Assembly (NCBI GenBank): GCA_036381275.1 | Contig: DASVDC010000160.1 | Location: 1 to 64,000, forward strand | Direction of reading: 5' to 3' | DNA length: 64,000 nucleotides | DNA from: UBA7803 sp036381275 | GTDB lineage: Bacteria > Pseudomonadota > Gammaproteobacteria > Pseudomonadales > Azotimanducaceae | In this document: positions 34,128-44,085 of the stretch, piece by piece | How the letters are laid out: each line of letters starts with the position of its first letter | Numbering within the stretch: position 1 is the stretch's first letter | Position numbers and translations under genes: made by a program | Notes under the pieces: generated by a model | The model's input: the letters and a program-made list of their open reading frames with translations, nothing else | Database searches by the model: none | Told to the model about the DNA's origin: nothing

Positions 34128-34152
34128 TGTGGGAGCGGTCCCCGACCGCGAC
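34128..34152 (+). repeat. Degenerate REP-like element
   Basis: TGTGGGAGCGGTCCCCGACC then GCGAC: the outer part matches the family, but the inner palindrome has changed to GGTCCCCGACC, a compensated variant. It lies between sdhB and sucA inside the operon. Confidence 0.65.
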
Positions 34153-34181
34153 CGCCGCTCCCGAGGGGTTGAGAGAGGATC

Positions 34182-37028
34182 ATGGCAGAATCGTTCATGG
34201 AACGGATGCGGCGCAGCTCGCATCTCGCCGGAAACAACCTCGCCTACGTCGAGTCGCTCTACGAGTCGTACCTCGACGATCCGAACCAGGTGCCGCCGCA
34301 GTGGCGTGACTTCTTCGAGAAGCTGCCGCGGGTGGAAGGCGTCGTCCAGCGCGACGTGCCGCACAGCGCCATCGTTCAGCAGTTCGAGCGGCTCGGCCGC
34401 AACCGCCTGAAGGTCCGCCCGGAACGCGAGAGCGCGCGCGTCGAGAGCGCGCACGAGCTCAAGCAGATGCGGGTACAGGACCTGATCCACGCGTACCGGC
34501 ATCGCGGCCACAAGAAGGCGAACATCGACCCGCTCGAGATGATGCAGCGGCCGCACATGCCGATGCTCGACCTCGCTTACCACGGCCTGTCGCCGGCCGA
34601 CCTGGAGGAGACGTTTCACACCGGCACGTTCCACTACGGCGAGGGCACCGCGAAGCTGCGCGAGCTCGTGGAGGCGCTCGAGCAGACCTATTGCGGTCCC
34701 ATCGGCTCGGAGTACATGCACATCGTCGACCCGAGCGAGCAGCTCTGGGTGCAGCAGCGGCTGGAGTCGGTGCGGGCGCGTCCGGCCTTCACCCGCGAGC
34801 AGAAGCTCAGGATTCTCGAGCGTCTGACGGCGGCGGAAGGGCTCGAGAAGTACCTGCAGGGCCGCTATCCGGGCACCAAGCGCTTCGGCCTCGAGGGCGG
34901 CGAGAGTTTCATCCCGATGCTGCACGAGCTGCTGCAGCGGCTCGGCTCCCACGGCGTGATCGAGGCGGTGATCGGCATGGCGCACCGCGGCCGGCTGAAC
35001 GTGCTGGTCAACATCATGGGCAAGGACCCGTGGGACCTGTTCGCCGAGTTCGACGGCCGCCTGCCCGAGCAGCAGGCGATCGAGGAGGGCAGCGGCGACG
35101 TGAAGTACCACCAGGGCTTCTCGTCGAACATCATGACTCCCGGCGGCGAGATGCACCTCGCGCTCGCGTTCAATCCCTCGCACCTCGAGATCGTCGGCCC
35201 GGTGGTGGAAGGCTCCGTGCGCGCCCGTCAGGACCGGCGGCGCGATTACGCGGGCGATCTGGTGGTGCCGATCCTGGTGCACGGCGATGCGGCGTTCGCG
35301 GGGCAGGGCGTGGTGATGGAAACGTTCCAGATGTCCCAGACCCGCGGCTTCCGCACCGGCGGCACGATCCACGTCATCATCAACAACCAGATCGGCTTCA
35401 CCACCAGCAGTCAGGAAGATGCCCGCTCCACCGAATACTGCACCGAGGTGGCGAAGATGGTGCAGGCGCCGATCTTCCACGTGAACGGCGACGACCCCGA
35501 GGCGGTGCTGTTCGTCACCCAGCTCGCCGCCGACTATCGGATGGAATTCCGCAAGGACGTGGTGATCGATCTGGTCTGCTACCGGCGGCGGGGCCACAAC
35601 GAAGCGGAAGAGCCGATGAAGACTCAGCCGCTGATGTACCGGAAGATCCGCACGCACCCGACCACGCGCGCGCTGTACGTCGACCGGCTGGTCGAGGAAG
35701 GCGTGATCACCCGCGAAGCCGCCGACCAGATGGCCGAGGAATACCGCGCCACCCTCGAGAGCGGCGGGCACGTCGCGCTCTCCATCGTCCAGGAGCCGGA
35801 CACGCGGCTGTTCGTCGACTGGTCGCCGTACCTGAACAAGGACTGGCGGGAGCCGGCGGATACCCGCGTGCCGCTCTCGGTGATCCAGGATCTCGCGCAC
35901 CGGCTCGAGCGTCTGCCGGAAGGCTTCGTGCTGCAGCGCCAGGTGCAGAAGATCATGGAGGATCGGCACAAGATGACGGCGGGCGCGATGCCGATCAACT
36001 GGGGCTATGCGGAGATCATGGCCTATGCGACGCTGGTGAACGATGGTTATCCGGTGCGGCTGACCGGCCAGGACACCGGCGTCGGCACGTTCTCGCACCG
36101 GCACGCGATCCTGTACAACCAGAAGAACGGCAAGCGCTGGATTCCGCTGAATCACCTGCGCGAGGACGTGCCCTTCGAGGTCTACGACTCGTTGCTCTCG
36201 GAGGAGGCCGTGCTCGCGTTCGAGTACGGCTACGCGACCACGACGCCGAACGCACTGGTCGCCTGGGAGGCGCAGTTCGGCGATTTCGCGAACGGCGCGC
36301 AGGTGGTGATCGATCAGTTCATCTCGAGCGGCGCGGCGAAGTGGCGGCGCCTGTGCGGGCTCACGATGCTGCTGCCGCACGGCTACGAAGGTGCCGGCCC
36401 GGAGCACTCGTCGGCGCGCCTCGAGCGCTATCTGCAGCTCTGCGCGCAGCACAACATGCAGGTCTGCGTACCGACCACTCCCGCGCAGATCTTCCACCTG
36501 CTGCGCCGGCAGGTGATCCGGCTCGCCCGGCTGCCGCTGATCGCGCTGACGCCGAAGAGCCTGCTGCGCCACAAGCTCGCCGTCTCCACGTTGGAAGACT
36601 TGTGCGACGGTCACTTCCAGCTCGTGATCGGCGAGATCGACGAGCTCGATCCGGCCAAGGTGGAGCGTCTGGTGCTGTGCAGCGGCAAGGTCTACTACGA
36701 CCTGCTCGAACGGCGCCGCGACGCCGGAGCCGACCACGTCGCGATCGTGCGGCTCGAGCAGCTCTATCCGTTCCCCGAGCCGGAGCTCGCGGAGGCGATC
36801 GCGCCGTATCGGAACCTCTCCGAGGTGATCTGGTGCCAGGAAGAGCCGATGAACCAGGGCGCGTGGTATTCGAGCCAGCACCACATGCGCCGGGTGATCC
36901 TGCGTCACGACGAGTCGCTGTACCTGAGCTACGCCGGCCGCGAGCCGTTCGCGGCGCCGGCCGGGGGTCATCCGGGGCTCCACATCCAGAGCCAGAACCG
37001 CCTGGTGGAGGAGGCCCTGTTCGGATGA
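34182..37028 (+). CDS. sucA: 2-oxoglutarate dehydrogenase E1 component
   Basis: 948 residues, a normal full-length thiamine-diphosphate E1o. The start has YVESLYESYLDDPNQVPPQW, the E2-binding N-terminal segment. GMAHRGRLNVLVN, NPSHLEIVGPVVEG, HVNGDDPEAVLF (Mg/ThDP motif), CYRRRGHNEAEEP and TGQDTGVGTFSHRHA follow. It decarboxylates 2-oxoglutarate and reductively succinylates E2 lipoyl groups. RBS GAGAGGA precedes ATG 34182. Confidence 0.97.
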   Translation: MAESFMERMRRSSHLAGNNLAYVESLYESYLDDPNQVPPQWRDFFEKLPRVEGVVQRDVPHSAIVQQFERLGRNRLKVRPERESARVESAHELKQMRVQDLIHAYRHRGHKKANIDPLEMMQRPHMPMLDLAYHGLSPADLEETFHTGTFHYGEGTAKLRELVEALEQTYCGPIGSEYMHIVDPSEQLWVQQRLESVRARPAFTREQKLRILERLTAAEGLEKYLQGRYPGTKRFGLEGGESFIPMLHELLQRLGSHGVIEAVIGMAHRGRLNVLVNIMGKDPWDLFAEFDGRLPEQQAIEEGSGDVKYHQGFSSNIMTPGGEMHLALAFNPSHLEIVGPVVEGSVRARQDRRRDYAGDLVVPILVHGDAAFAGQGVVMETFQMSQTRGFRTGGTIHVIINNQIGFTTSSQEDARSTEYCTEVAKMVQAPIFHVNGDDPEAVLFVTQLAADYRMEFRKDVVIDLVCYRRRGHNEAEEPMKTQPLMYRKIRTHPTTRALYVDRLVEEGVITREAADQMAEEYRATLESGGHVALSIVQEPDTRLFVDWSPYLNKDWREPADTRVPLSVIQDLAHRLERLPEGFVLQRQVQKIMEDRHKMTAGAMPINWGYAEIMAYATLVNDGYPVRLTGQDTGVGTFSHRHAILYNQKNGKRWIPLNHLREDVPFEVYDSLLSEEAVLAFEYGYATTTPNALVAWEAQFGDFANGAQVVIDQFISSGAAKWRRLCGLTMLLPHGYEGAGPEHSSARLERYLQLCAQHNMQVCVPTTPAQIFHLLRRQVIRLARLPLIALTPKSLLRHKLAVSTLEDLCDGHFQLVIGEIDELDPAKVERLVLCSGKVYYDLLERRRDAGADHVAIVRLEQLYPFPEPELAEAIAPYRNLSEVIWCQEEPMNQGAWYSSQHHMRRVILRHDESLYLSYAGREPFAAPAGGHPGLHIQSQNRLVEEALFG

Positions 37029-37096
37029 TCGAAACGATGCGCCGGCACACGGCCCCGCAGAATGCGCGGGGCTCGAGAGCAACCAAGGACTGATTC

Positions 37097-38377
37097 ATGA
37101 CCACCGAGATCAAGGCACCCGCGTTTCCGGAGTCGATCAGCGAAGGCACGGTCGCGAGCTGGCTGAAAGCGCCCGGCGACGTCGCACGTCGCGACGAGGT
37201 GCTCGTCGAGATCGAGACCGACAAGGTGGTGCTCGAGGTCGTCGCGCCGGAGGACGGCACGCTGGTCGAGATCCTGGTCGGCGAAGGCGAGACCGTGCAG
37301 AGTGAAGAAGTGATCGCGCGTTTCCGGGCCGGCGAGGCCGGCGCGGACAGCGGCACGCCGCGGCAGGACCGCAAGGCGGATCACGCGCCGCCGGGCTCGG
37401 TGGCGCCGAGCGACGCCGTGACGGCCCGGAGGACGGACGACGCCGCGGTCAGCGCGAGCCCGGCGGCGCGCAAGCTCGCCGAGGAGCGCGGTCTCGACCT
37501 GCGCGCCGTGCCCGGTTCCGGCCGTTCCGGCCGGATCACCAAGGAAGACGTGGTCAAAGCGGCCGACGGAGCGCGCGGCGCGGCGGCGCCGAGTACCGGC
37601 GCGGCCGAAGCGCTCGTCGAGGAGCGGCCGCCGCGCGCGGAGGCGCCGCAGCCGGAGCCGGCCTACGGCGGCGAGCGGGTCGAGCGGCGGGTGCCGATGA
37701 CGCGGCTGCGCGCGAGCATCGCCCGGCGCCTCGTGGAAGCTCAGCATACGGCGGCGATGCTGACCACCTTCAACGAGGTGGACATGTCCGCGGTGATGGC
37801 GCTGCGCCGCCGTTATCAGGAGGAATTCCAGAAGCGCCACAACGGCACGCGGCTCGGCTTCATGTCGTTCTTCGTGCGCGCGAGTGTCGAGGCGCTGAAG
37901 CGCTTCCCGATGGTCAATGCGTCGATCGACGGCAACGACATCGTCTACCACGGCTATTACGACATCGGCGTCGCGGTGAGCACCGAGCGCGGCCTGGTCG
38001 TGCCGGTGATACGCGACGCCGATGCGCTGAGCCTCGCGCAGATCGAAGACCAGATCAACGACTACGGCACCCGCGCGCGCAGCAACAAGCTCACCATCGA
38101 GGACATGAGCGGCGGCACGTTCACGATCTCGAACGGCGGCGTGTTCGGCTCACTGCTGTCCACGCCGATTCTGAACCCGCCGCAGACGGCGATCCTGGGG
38201 ATGCACAAGATCGAGGATCGGCCGGTGGTCGTGAGCGGCGAGATCGTCGTGCGGCCGATGATGTATCTGGCGCTGTCCTACGATCATCGGCTGATCGACG
38301 GCCAGGAGGCGGTGCGATTCCTGGTCACGATCAAGGAATTGCTCGAAGACCCCGCCCGCATACTGCTGGAGCTTTGA
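37097..38377 (+). CDS. sucB: Dihydrolipoamide succinyltransferase (E2o)
   Basis: 426 residues: one lipoyl domain with EIETDKVVLEV (lipoylated Lys about 43), an Ala/Pro-rich linker, a peripheral-subunit-binding domain (SPAARKLAEERGLDL, GRITKEDV) and the catalytic domain ending SYDHRLIDGQEAV with the active-site His. One lipoyl domain and this His motif fit E2o rather than E2p. It is 68 bp after sucA. Confidence 0.96.
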   Translation: MTTEIKAPAFPESISEGTVASWLKAPGDVARRDEVLVEIETDKVVLEVVAPEDGTLVEILVGEGETVQSEEVIARFRAGEAGADSGTPRQDRKADHAPPGSVAPSDAVTARRTDDAAVSASPAARKLAEERGLDLRAVPGSGRSGRITKEDVVKAADGARGAAAPSTGAAEALVEERPPRAEAPQPEPAYGGERVERRVPMTRLRASIARRLVEAQHTAAMLTTFNEVDMSAVMALRRRYQEEFQKRHNGTRLGFMSFFVRASVEALKRFPMVNASIDGNDIVYHGYYDIGVAVSTERGLVVPVIRDADALSLAQIEDQINDYGTRARSNKLTIEDMSGGTFTISNGGVFGSLLSTPILNPPQTAILGMHKIEDRPVVVSGEIVVRPMMYLALSYDHRLIDGQEAVRFLVTIKELLEDPARILLEL

Positions 38378-38378
38378 T

Positions 38379-39818
38379 ATGAGCGACAAGTACGAGGTCA
38401 TCGTCATCGGCGCCGGCCCGGCCGGATACCACGCGGCCATCCGGTGCGCGCAGCTCGGGCTCACGACGGCGTGCATCGACAAGTCGGTGGACGACGACGG
38501 CGAGCCCGTGCTCGGCGGCACCTGCCTGAACTGGGGCTGCATCCCGTCGAAGGCGCTGCTCGACACCTCGCACAAGTTCAGCGAAGCGAGCCACGGCTTC
38601 GCCGAGCTCGGCATCAAGACCGGCAAGCTCTCCATCGACGTCGGCGCGATGATGGCGAAGAAGGCCGAGGTGGTGAAGAAGCTCACCGGCGGCGTCGCGC
38701 AGCTCTTCAAGGGCAACGGCGTGACCTGGCTTCCGGGCAGCGGCAAGCTGCTCGCCGCGCGGCAGGTGGAGTTCACGCCGCGCGAGGGTGACGTGCAGGT
38801 GCTGCAGGCGGAGCACGTGATCATCGCCGCCGGCTCGGTGCCGGCGCACATTCCGCCGGCGCCCGTGGACAACGAGCTGATCGTCGATTCGAAGGGCGCG
38901 CTCGAGTTCAAGGAGGTGCCGAAGCGCCTCGGCGTGATCGGCGCCGGCATCATCGGGCTCGAGCTCGGCAGCGTCTGGCGGCGCCTCGGCTCGGAGGTGG
39001 TGCTGCTCGAAGCGCTCGACGAGTTCCTGCCGATGGCGGACGAGCGCATCAGCCGTGACAGCCTGAAGATCTTCCGCGAGCAGGGCCTCGACATCCGGCT
39101 CGGTTGCCGGGTGACCGGCGCCGAGGTGAAGGGCAAGAAGGTCAGCGTCGCCTACCAGGACAAATCCGGCGAGCAGCGTCTCGAGGTCGACAAGCTGATC
39201 GTCGCCGTCGGCCGGCGGCCGTACACCGAGAACCTGCTGTCGCCGGATTCGGGGGTGAATCTCGACGAACGCGGCTTCCTGTACGTGAACGATCTGTGCG
39301 CCACCGATGCGCCGAACGTCTACGCGGTGGGGGACGTGGTGCGCGGGCCGATGCTGGCGCACAAGGGCATGGAAGAGGGGGTGATGGTGGCCGAGCGGAT
39401 CGCCGGTCAGAAACCGCTGGTCAACTACGAGACCATCCCCTCGGTGATCTACACCCATCCGGAAGTGGCCTGGGTCGGGCAGACCGAGCAGCAGCTCAAG
39501 GCCAGCGGCGACGCCTACAACGTCGGCACGTTCCCGTTCGCGGTGAGCGGCCGGGCCCTCGCGGCGAACGACACCCAGGGCCTCGTGAAGATTCTGGCGG
39601 ATGCCGAGACCGACCGGATCCTCGGCGTGCACATCCTCGGGCCGCAGGCATCGGAGCTGATCGCCCAGGCGGTGATCGCGATGGAGTTCGACGCGAGCGC
39701 CGAGGATCTGGGCCTGACGATGTTCGCGCACCCGACCCTGTCGGAGGCGGTGCACGAAGCCGCGCTGTCGGTCGCCGGACACGCGATCCACGTGGTCAAC
39801 CGCAAGAAGCGCAACTGA
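38379..39818 (+). CDS. lpd: Dihydrolipoamide dehydrogenase (E3)
   Basis: 479 residues. FAD motif VIGAGPAGYHAAIRCAQLG, redox-active disulfide in GGTCLNWGCIPSK, NAD motif GVIGAGIIGLELGSVWRRLG, and C-terminal active-site HAHPTLSEAVHEA-type segment (FAHPTLSEAVHEAAL). It reoxidises E2 dihydrolipoamide with NAD+. Its ATG is 2 bp after the sucB stop, so the two are tightly linked; it may also serve other complexes. Confidence 0.96.
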   Translation: MSDKYEVIVIGAGPAGYHAAIRCAQLGLTTACIDKSVDDDGEPVLGGTCLNWGCIPSKALLDTSHKFSEASHGFAELGIKTGKLSIDVGAMMAKKAEVVKKLTGGVAQLFKGNGVTWLPGSGKLLAARQVEFTPREGDVQVLQAEHVIIAAGSVPAHIPPAPVDNELIVDSKGALEFKEVPKRLGVIGAGIIGLELGSVWRRLGSEVVLLEALDEFLPMADERISRDSLKIFREQGLDIRLGCRVTGAEVKGKKVSVAYQDKSGEQRLEVDKLIVAVGRRPYTENLLSPDSGVNLDERGFLYVNDLCATDAPNVYAVGDVVRGPMLAHKGMEEGVMVAERIAGQKPLVNYETIPSVIYTHPEVAWVGQTEQQLKASGDAYNVGTFPFAVSGRALAANDTQGLVKILADAETDRILGVHILGPQASELIAQAVIAMEFDASAEDLGLTMFAHPTLSEAVHEAALSVAGHAIHVVNRKKRN

Positions 39819-39845
39819 CGCGGGCGGCCCGGAAACCGGTCGCTC

Positions 39846-39871
39846 TGTGGGAGCGGCCTCCGGCCGCGAAC
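39846..39871 (+). repeat. REP-like element between lpd and sucC
   Basis: Exact match to the 4087 copy (TGTGGGAGCGGCC through GCGAAC). It lies inside the TCA operon, 54 bp before sucC. Confidence 0.82.
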
Positions 39872-39924
39872 GAACGAAAGGGTCAGAATCTACTCTCAAC
39901 AAACGCGAGCACCAGAGGAACTCG

Positions 39925-41094
39925 ATGAATCTACACGAATACCAGGCGAAAGCCCTGTTCAAGGAGTACGGGTTGCCGGTATCCGACGGCTACGCCGTCG
40001 ACACCGCCGACGAAGCCGTTGAGGCCGCCAACAAGATCGGCGGCAAGCGCTGGGTGGTGAAGGCCCAGGTGCACGCGGGCGGCCGCGGTAAGGCCGGCGG
40101 CGTGAAGCTCGCCGACAGCACGGACGAGGTGCGCGCGTTCGCCGAGAAGTGGATCGGCCGCAACCTGGTCACGTTCCAGACCGATGAGAACGGCCAGCCG
40201 GTCAGCAAGATCTACGTCGAGAGCTGCACCGACATCGCGACCGAGCTCTATCTCGGCGCGGTGGTCGACCGGGCCTCGCGGCGGGTCGTGTTCATGGCGT
40301 CCACCGAGGGCGGCGTCGAAATCGAGAAGGTGGCGGAGGAGACGCCGGAGAAGATCCTGCGTGCGACCATCAACCCGTACGTCGGCCCGCAGCCGTATCA
40401 GGGCCGGGAGCTCGCGTTCGCGCTCGGTCTGTCGGGGAATCAGATCCGGCAGTTCACCGACCTGTTCATGGGGCTCGCGAAGCTGTTCCACGAGCTCGAT
40501 TGCTCGCTGCTCGAGATCAATCCGCTGGTGATCACCAGAGAGGGCAACCTGCACTGCCTCGACGCGAAGGTGAACATCGACAACAACGCGCTGTACCGGC
40601 AGAAGCGTCTGGCCGCGATGCGCGACCCGAGCCAGGAGGACGCCCGCGAAGCGCAGGCCGCCGAGCACAACCTGAACTACGTCGCCCTCGACGGCAACAT
40701 CGGCTGCATGGTGAACGGCGCCGGGCTCGCGATGGGCACGATGGACCTGGTGAAGACCAAGGGCGGACGGCCGGCCAACTTCCTCGACGTCGGCGGCAGC
40801 GCCACCAAGGAGACGGTGGCCGAAGCCTTCAAGATCATCCTGGCGGACGCCAGCGTGAAGGCGGTGCTGATCAACATCTTCGGCGGCATCGTGAGCTGCG
40901 CGACCATCGCGGACGGCATCATCGGCGCGGTCGAGGAAGTCGGCGTGCAGGTGCCCGTGGTCGTGCGCTTCGAGGGCAACAACGCCGAGGCGGGCCGCAA
41001 GCGCCTGGCCGAGTCGGGTCTCAACATCATCGCCGCCAGGAGCCTTTCCGATGCTGCGGAACAGGCCGTCGCAGCAGCAGGAGGTAAGGCATGA
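39925..41094 (+). CDS. sucC: Succinyl-CoA synthetase beta subunit
   Basis: 389 residues with an N-terminal ATP-grasp fold (MNLHEYQAKALFKEYGLPV, WVVKAQVHAGGRGKAGGVK) and a C-terminal CoA-ligase domain (NFLDVGGSATKETVAEAF, NIFGGIVSCATIADG). With SucD it makes ATP/GTP from succinyl-CoA. ATG 39925 has AGAGGAA 6-7 nt upstream; the longer open frame to 39847 is translated repeat. The last codons overlap sucD by 4 nt. Confidence 0.97.
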   Translation: MNLHEYQAKALFKEYGLPVSDGYAVDTADEAVEAANKIGGKRWVVKAQVHAGGRGKAGGVKLADSTDEVRAFAEKWIGRNLVTFQTDENGQPVSKIYVESCTDIATELYLGAVVDRASRRVVFMASTEGGVEIEKVAEETPEKILRATINPYVGPQPYQGRELAFALGLSGNQIRQFTDLFMGLAKLFHELDCSLLEINPLVITREGNLHCLDAKVNIDNNALYRQKRLAAMRDPSQEDAREAQAAEHNLNYVALDGNIGCMVNGAGLAMGTMDLVKTKGGRPANFLDVGGSATKETVAEAFKIILADASVKAVLINIFGGIVSCATIADGIIGAVEEVGVQVPVVVRFEGNNAEAGRKRLAESGLNIIAARSLSDAAEQAVAAAGGKA

Positions 41095-41966
41095 GCATTC
41101 TCGTCGACAGGAACACCAAGGTGATCTGCCAGGGCTTCACCGGCTCGCAGGGCACGCTGCACAGCGAGCAGGCGATCGCCTACGGCACGCAGCTGGTCGG
41201 CGGCGTCACTCCCGGCAAGGGCGGCACGCGGCACCTCGACCGGCCGGTGTTCGACACCGTGAAGCAGGCGGTGCGCGAGACCGGCGCGACGGCGTCGGTG
41301 ATCTACGTGCCGGCGCCGTTCTGCAAGGATTCGATCCTCGAAGCGGTGGATGCTGGCCTCGAGCTCGTGGTGTGCATCACCGAGGGCATTCCGACGCTCG
41401 ACATGCTGGCGGTGAAGGCGGCGATCGACGCCACCGGCACGCGCCTGATCGGCCCGAACTGCCCGGGTGTGATCACGCCGGGCGAGTGCAAGATCGGCAT
41501 CATGCCGGGCGACATCCACCTGCCCGGCAAGGTCGGCATCGTGTCGCGCTCCGGCACGCTCACCTACGAGGCGGTGAAGCAGACCACGGACCTCGGCTTC
41601 GGGCAGAGCACCTGCGTCGGCATCGGCGGCGACCCGATCCCGGGCAGCCATTTCATCGACATCCTCGCGCTGTTCCAGGACGACCCGGCCACCGAAGCAA
41701 TCGTGATGGTGGGCGAGATCGGCGGCACCGCCGAGGAAGAGGCTGCCGAGTTCATCAAGGACCACGTGACCAAGCCGGTGGTCGGCTACATCGCCGGCGT
41801 CACCGCGCCGCCCGGCAAGCGCATGGGCCACGCCGGCGCGATCATCGCCGGCGGCAAGGGTACCGCGAAGGAGAAGTTCGCGGCGCTCGAAGCCGCCGGG
41901 GTACGCACCGTGGAGAGCCTCGCCGACATCGGCAAAGCGCTCGCCGAGGTGACCGGCTGGGCTTGA
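41091..41966 (+). CDS. sucD: Succinyl-CoA synthetase alpha subunit
   Basis: 291 residues. CQGFTGSQGTLHSEQAIAYG begins the CoA-binding domain; GPNCPGVITPGECKIGIMPG is conserved, and the phospho-His lies in KRMGHAGAIIAGGKG. It overlaps sucC by ATGA. It closes the sdh-suc block and is followed by an inverted REP pair. Confidence 0.97.
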   Translation: MSILVDRNTKVICQGFTGSQGTLHSEQAIAYGTQLVGGVTPGKGGTRHLDRPVFDTVKQAVRETGATASVIYVPAPFCKDSILEAVDAGLELVVCITEGIPTLDMLAVKAAIDATGTRLIGPNCPGVITPGECKIGIMPGDIHLPGKVGIVSRSGTLTYEAVKQTTDLGFGQSTCVGIGGDPIPGSHFIDILALFQDDPATEAIVMVGEIGGTAEEEAAEFIKDHVTKPVVGYIAGVTAPPGKRMGHAGAIIAGGKGTAKEKFAALEAAGVRTVESLADIGKALAEVTGWA

Positions 41967-41987
41967 AAACCCGCTGACGATCCCCAT

Positions 41988-42055
41988 TGTGGGACCGGCC
42001 TGCGGCCGCGAACCTTTCTCTTCGGAGGGGTTCGCGGCCGGAGGCCGCTCCCACA
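41988..42055. repeat. REP-like inverted pair between sucD and htpG
   Basis: The left copy has TGTGGGACCGGCC, one change from the family sequence, and the right copy GTTCGCGGCCGG to CCCACA is regular. A 16-bp spacer gives a hairpin of about 26 bp per arm. Likely the end of the sdh-suc transcript. Confidence 0.85.
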
Positions 42056-42086
42056 GGTGATTCGTACTCAGGGGGGACGTTCACAG

Positions 42087-44000
42087 ATGGCGAAACGGCA
42101 GCAGGCGGACAACGGCAGCACCGCCACCACCTACGGCTTCCAGACCGAGGCGAAGCAGCTCCTCAAGCTGATGATCCACTCCCTGTATTCCAACAGGGAG
42201 ATCTCCCTGCGCGAGCTGATCTCGAACGCGTCCGACGCGATCGACAAGCTGCGCTTCCGCGCGATCGAGAATCCGGAGCTGGTTGCCGACGACGCGGAGT
42301 ACGCGATCACGCTGCGCTTCGACAAGGACGCCGGCACGATCACCGTGCAGGACAACGGCATTGGCATGACCCGCCAGGAGGTGATCGACCACCTCGGCAC
42401 CATCGCCCGCTCCGGCACCGCGGAGTTCCTCGCCCAGCTCACCGGCGATCAGAAGAAGGACGCCGCGCTGATCGGCCAGTTCGGGGTCGGTTTCTACAGC
42501 GCGTTCATGGTCGCGGACGAAGTGGAGGTGCTGACCCGCGCCGCCGGCACCGACGAGTGCACGCGCTGGCGCTCGCGCGGCGAGGACAGCTTCACCGTCG
42601 AGGACGCCGCGGACCTGCCGCGGGGCACCAGCGTGATCCTGCATCTGAACGAGAAGTCGAAGGAGTTCGCCGACGGGTATCGGCTGCGCAGCATCGTGCG
42701 CCGCTATTCCGACCACATCGGCGTGCCGGTGCGGATGCCGAAGGAGAGCCACGAGGACGGCGAGAGCGATGCGGAAGAGCTCGAGACGGTGAACAGCGCC
42801 CGGGCGCTCTGGACCCGGCCGCGCACCGAGATCAGCGACGACGAGTACAAGGCGTTCTACAAGCACGTCGCCCACGACTTCGAAGATCCGCTCACCTGGA
42901 GCCACAACAAGGTCGAAGGCAAGCTCGAGTACACGAGCCTGATGTACGTGCCGAAGCGGGCGCCGTTCGATCTGTGGAATCGCGAGGCGCCGCGCGGCCT
43001 CAAGCTCTACGTGCAGCGCGTCTTCATCATGGATGACGCCGAGCAGTTCCTGCCGCTGTACCTGCGCTTCATCAAGGGCGTCGTCGACTGCAACGATCTG
43101 CCGCTGAACGTCTCGCGCGAGATCCTGCAGCAGGACGAGCGGGTCTCGACGATCCGCTCGGCGCTCACCAAGCGCGCGCTGTCGATGCTGCAGACGCTCG
43201 CCGACAAGCAGCCCGACGACTACCGCACGTTCTATCAGCAGTTCGGCGAGGTGCTGAAGGAGGGCACCGGCGAAGATTTCGCCAACCGCGAGGCGATCGC
43301 GCGGCTCCTGCGCTTCTCCTCGACGCGCCACCTCGGCAGCGACGATGCGAAGAACGCGCGCGTCAGCCTCGACGAGTATCTCGAGCGCCTGGTGGAAGGG
43401 CAGGAGCACGTCTACTACCTGGCCGCCGACTCCTACGAGGCCGCGGCCTCGAGCCCGCACCTCGAGGTGTTCGAGGACCGCGGCATCGAGGTGCTCCTGC
43501 TCCACGAGCGGCTCGACGAATGGATGATGGGCAACCTGCACGAGTACAAGGGCAAGTCCTTCCAGGACGTGACCCGTGCCGACCTGGTGCTGCCCGGTGA
43601 GTCGAAGGACGAGCAGCGCAAGGACGACGCGGCCGACGAGCCGCTCGGCAAGCGCATCGCCGAGGTGCTCGGTGAGCGGGTGGAGAAGGTGCGGCGCAGC
43701 AAGCGGCTGAAGGACTCGCCCGCGTGCCTCGTGCTCGGCGAGTTCGCGCTCGGCCCGCAGATGCGCCGGATCATGGAGGCGGCCGGCCAGAGCCTGCCGG
43801 AGAGCAAGCCGCAGTTCGAGTACAACGCCGAGCATCCGCTGGTGGCGCGGCTCGCGAACGAGAGCGACGAGCAGCGTTTCCGCGAGCTGGTGCTCGTGCT
43901 GTTCGACCAGGCGAGCCTGGCGGGCGGCATGCCGCTCGCGGACCCGGCCGGCTACGTCGAGCGCATGAACCGATTGTTGCTGGAGCTGCTTCCCGAATGA
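42087..44000 (+). CDS. htpG: Molecular chaperone HtpG (Hsp90)
   Basis: 637 residues. The GHKL ATPase domain shows YSNREISLRELISNASDAID, DNGIGMTRQEV and GQFGVGFYSAFMV; the middle domain has YVQRVFIMDD and NVSREILQQ; a C-terminal dimerisation domain follows. A cytosolic ATP-dependent chaperone. ATG 42087 is preceded by GGGGGG about 9 nt upstream; in-frame codons back to 42057 look non-coding. No heat-shock promoter was recognised. Confidence 0.97.
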   Translation: MAKRQQADNGSTATTYGFQTEAKQLLKLMIHSLYSNREISLRELISNASDAIDKLRFRAIENPELVADDAEYAITLRFDKDAGTITVQDNGIGMTRQEVIDHLGTIARSGTAEFLAQLTGDQKKDAALIGQFGVGFYSAFMVADEVEVLTRAAGTDECTRWRSRGEDSFTVEDAADLPRGTSVILHLNEKSKEFADGYRLRSIVRRYSDHIGVPVRMPKESHEDGESDAEELETVNSARALWTRPRTEISDDEYKAFYKHVAHDFEDPLTWSHNKVEGKLEYTSLMYVPKRAPFDLWNREAPRGLKLYVQRVFIMDDAEQFLPLYLRFIKGVVDCNDLPLNVSREILQQDERVSTIRSALTKRALSMLQTLADKQPDDYRTFYQQFGEVLKEGTGEDFANREAIARLLRFSSTRHLGSDDAKNARVSLDEYLERLVEGQEHVYYLAADSYEAAASSPHLEVFEDRGIEVLLLHERLDEWMMGNLHEYKGKSFQDVTRADLVLPGESKDEQRKDDAADEPLGKRIAEVLGERVEKVRRSKRLKDSPACLVLGEFALGPQMRRIMEAAGQSLPESKPQFEYNAEHPLVARLANESDEQRFRELVLVLFDQASLAGGMPLADPAGYVERMNRLLLELLPE

Positions 44001-44085
44001 GGTAGCATGCAACGGTGTGGCGCCTCGACGCAGAGCGCCACGTATTCGACAACACGGCTCATCTGAGCGGCCCGCGGAGGTGCCA

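Noticed and set aside
33915..37082. A 1055-codon open frame antisense to sucA
   Set aside because: Translation is low-complexity His/Arg/Leu-rich with no motif; sucA on the plus strand is complete and unmistakable.
39847..39924. Longer N-terminus for SucC
   Set aside because: The extra codons are the REP element read as protein; ATG 39925 has a good RBS and the family start.
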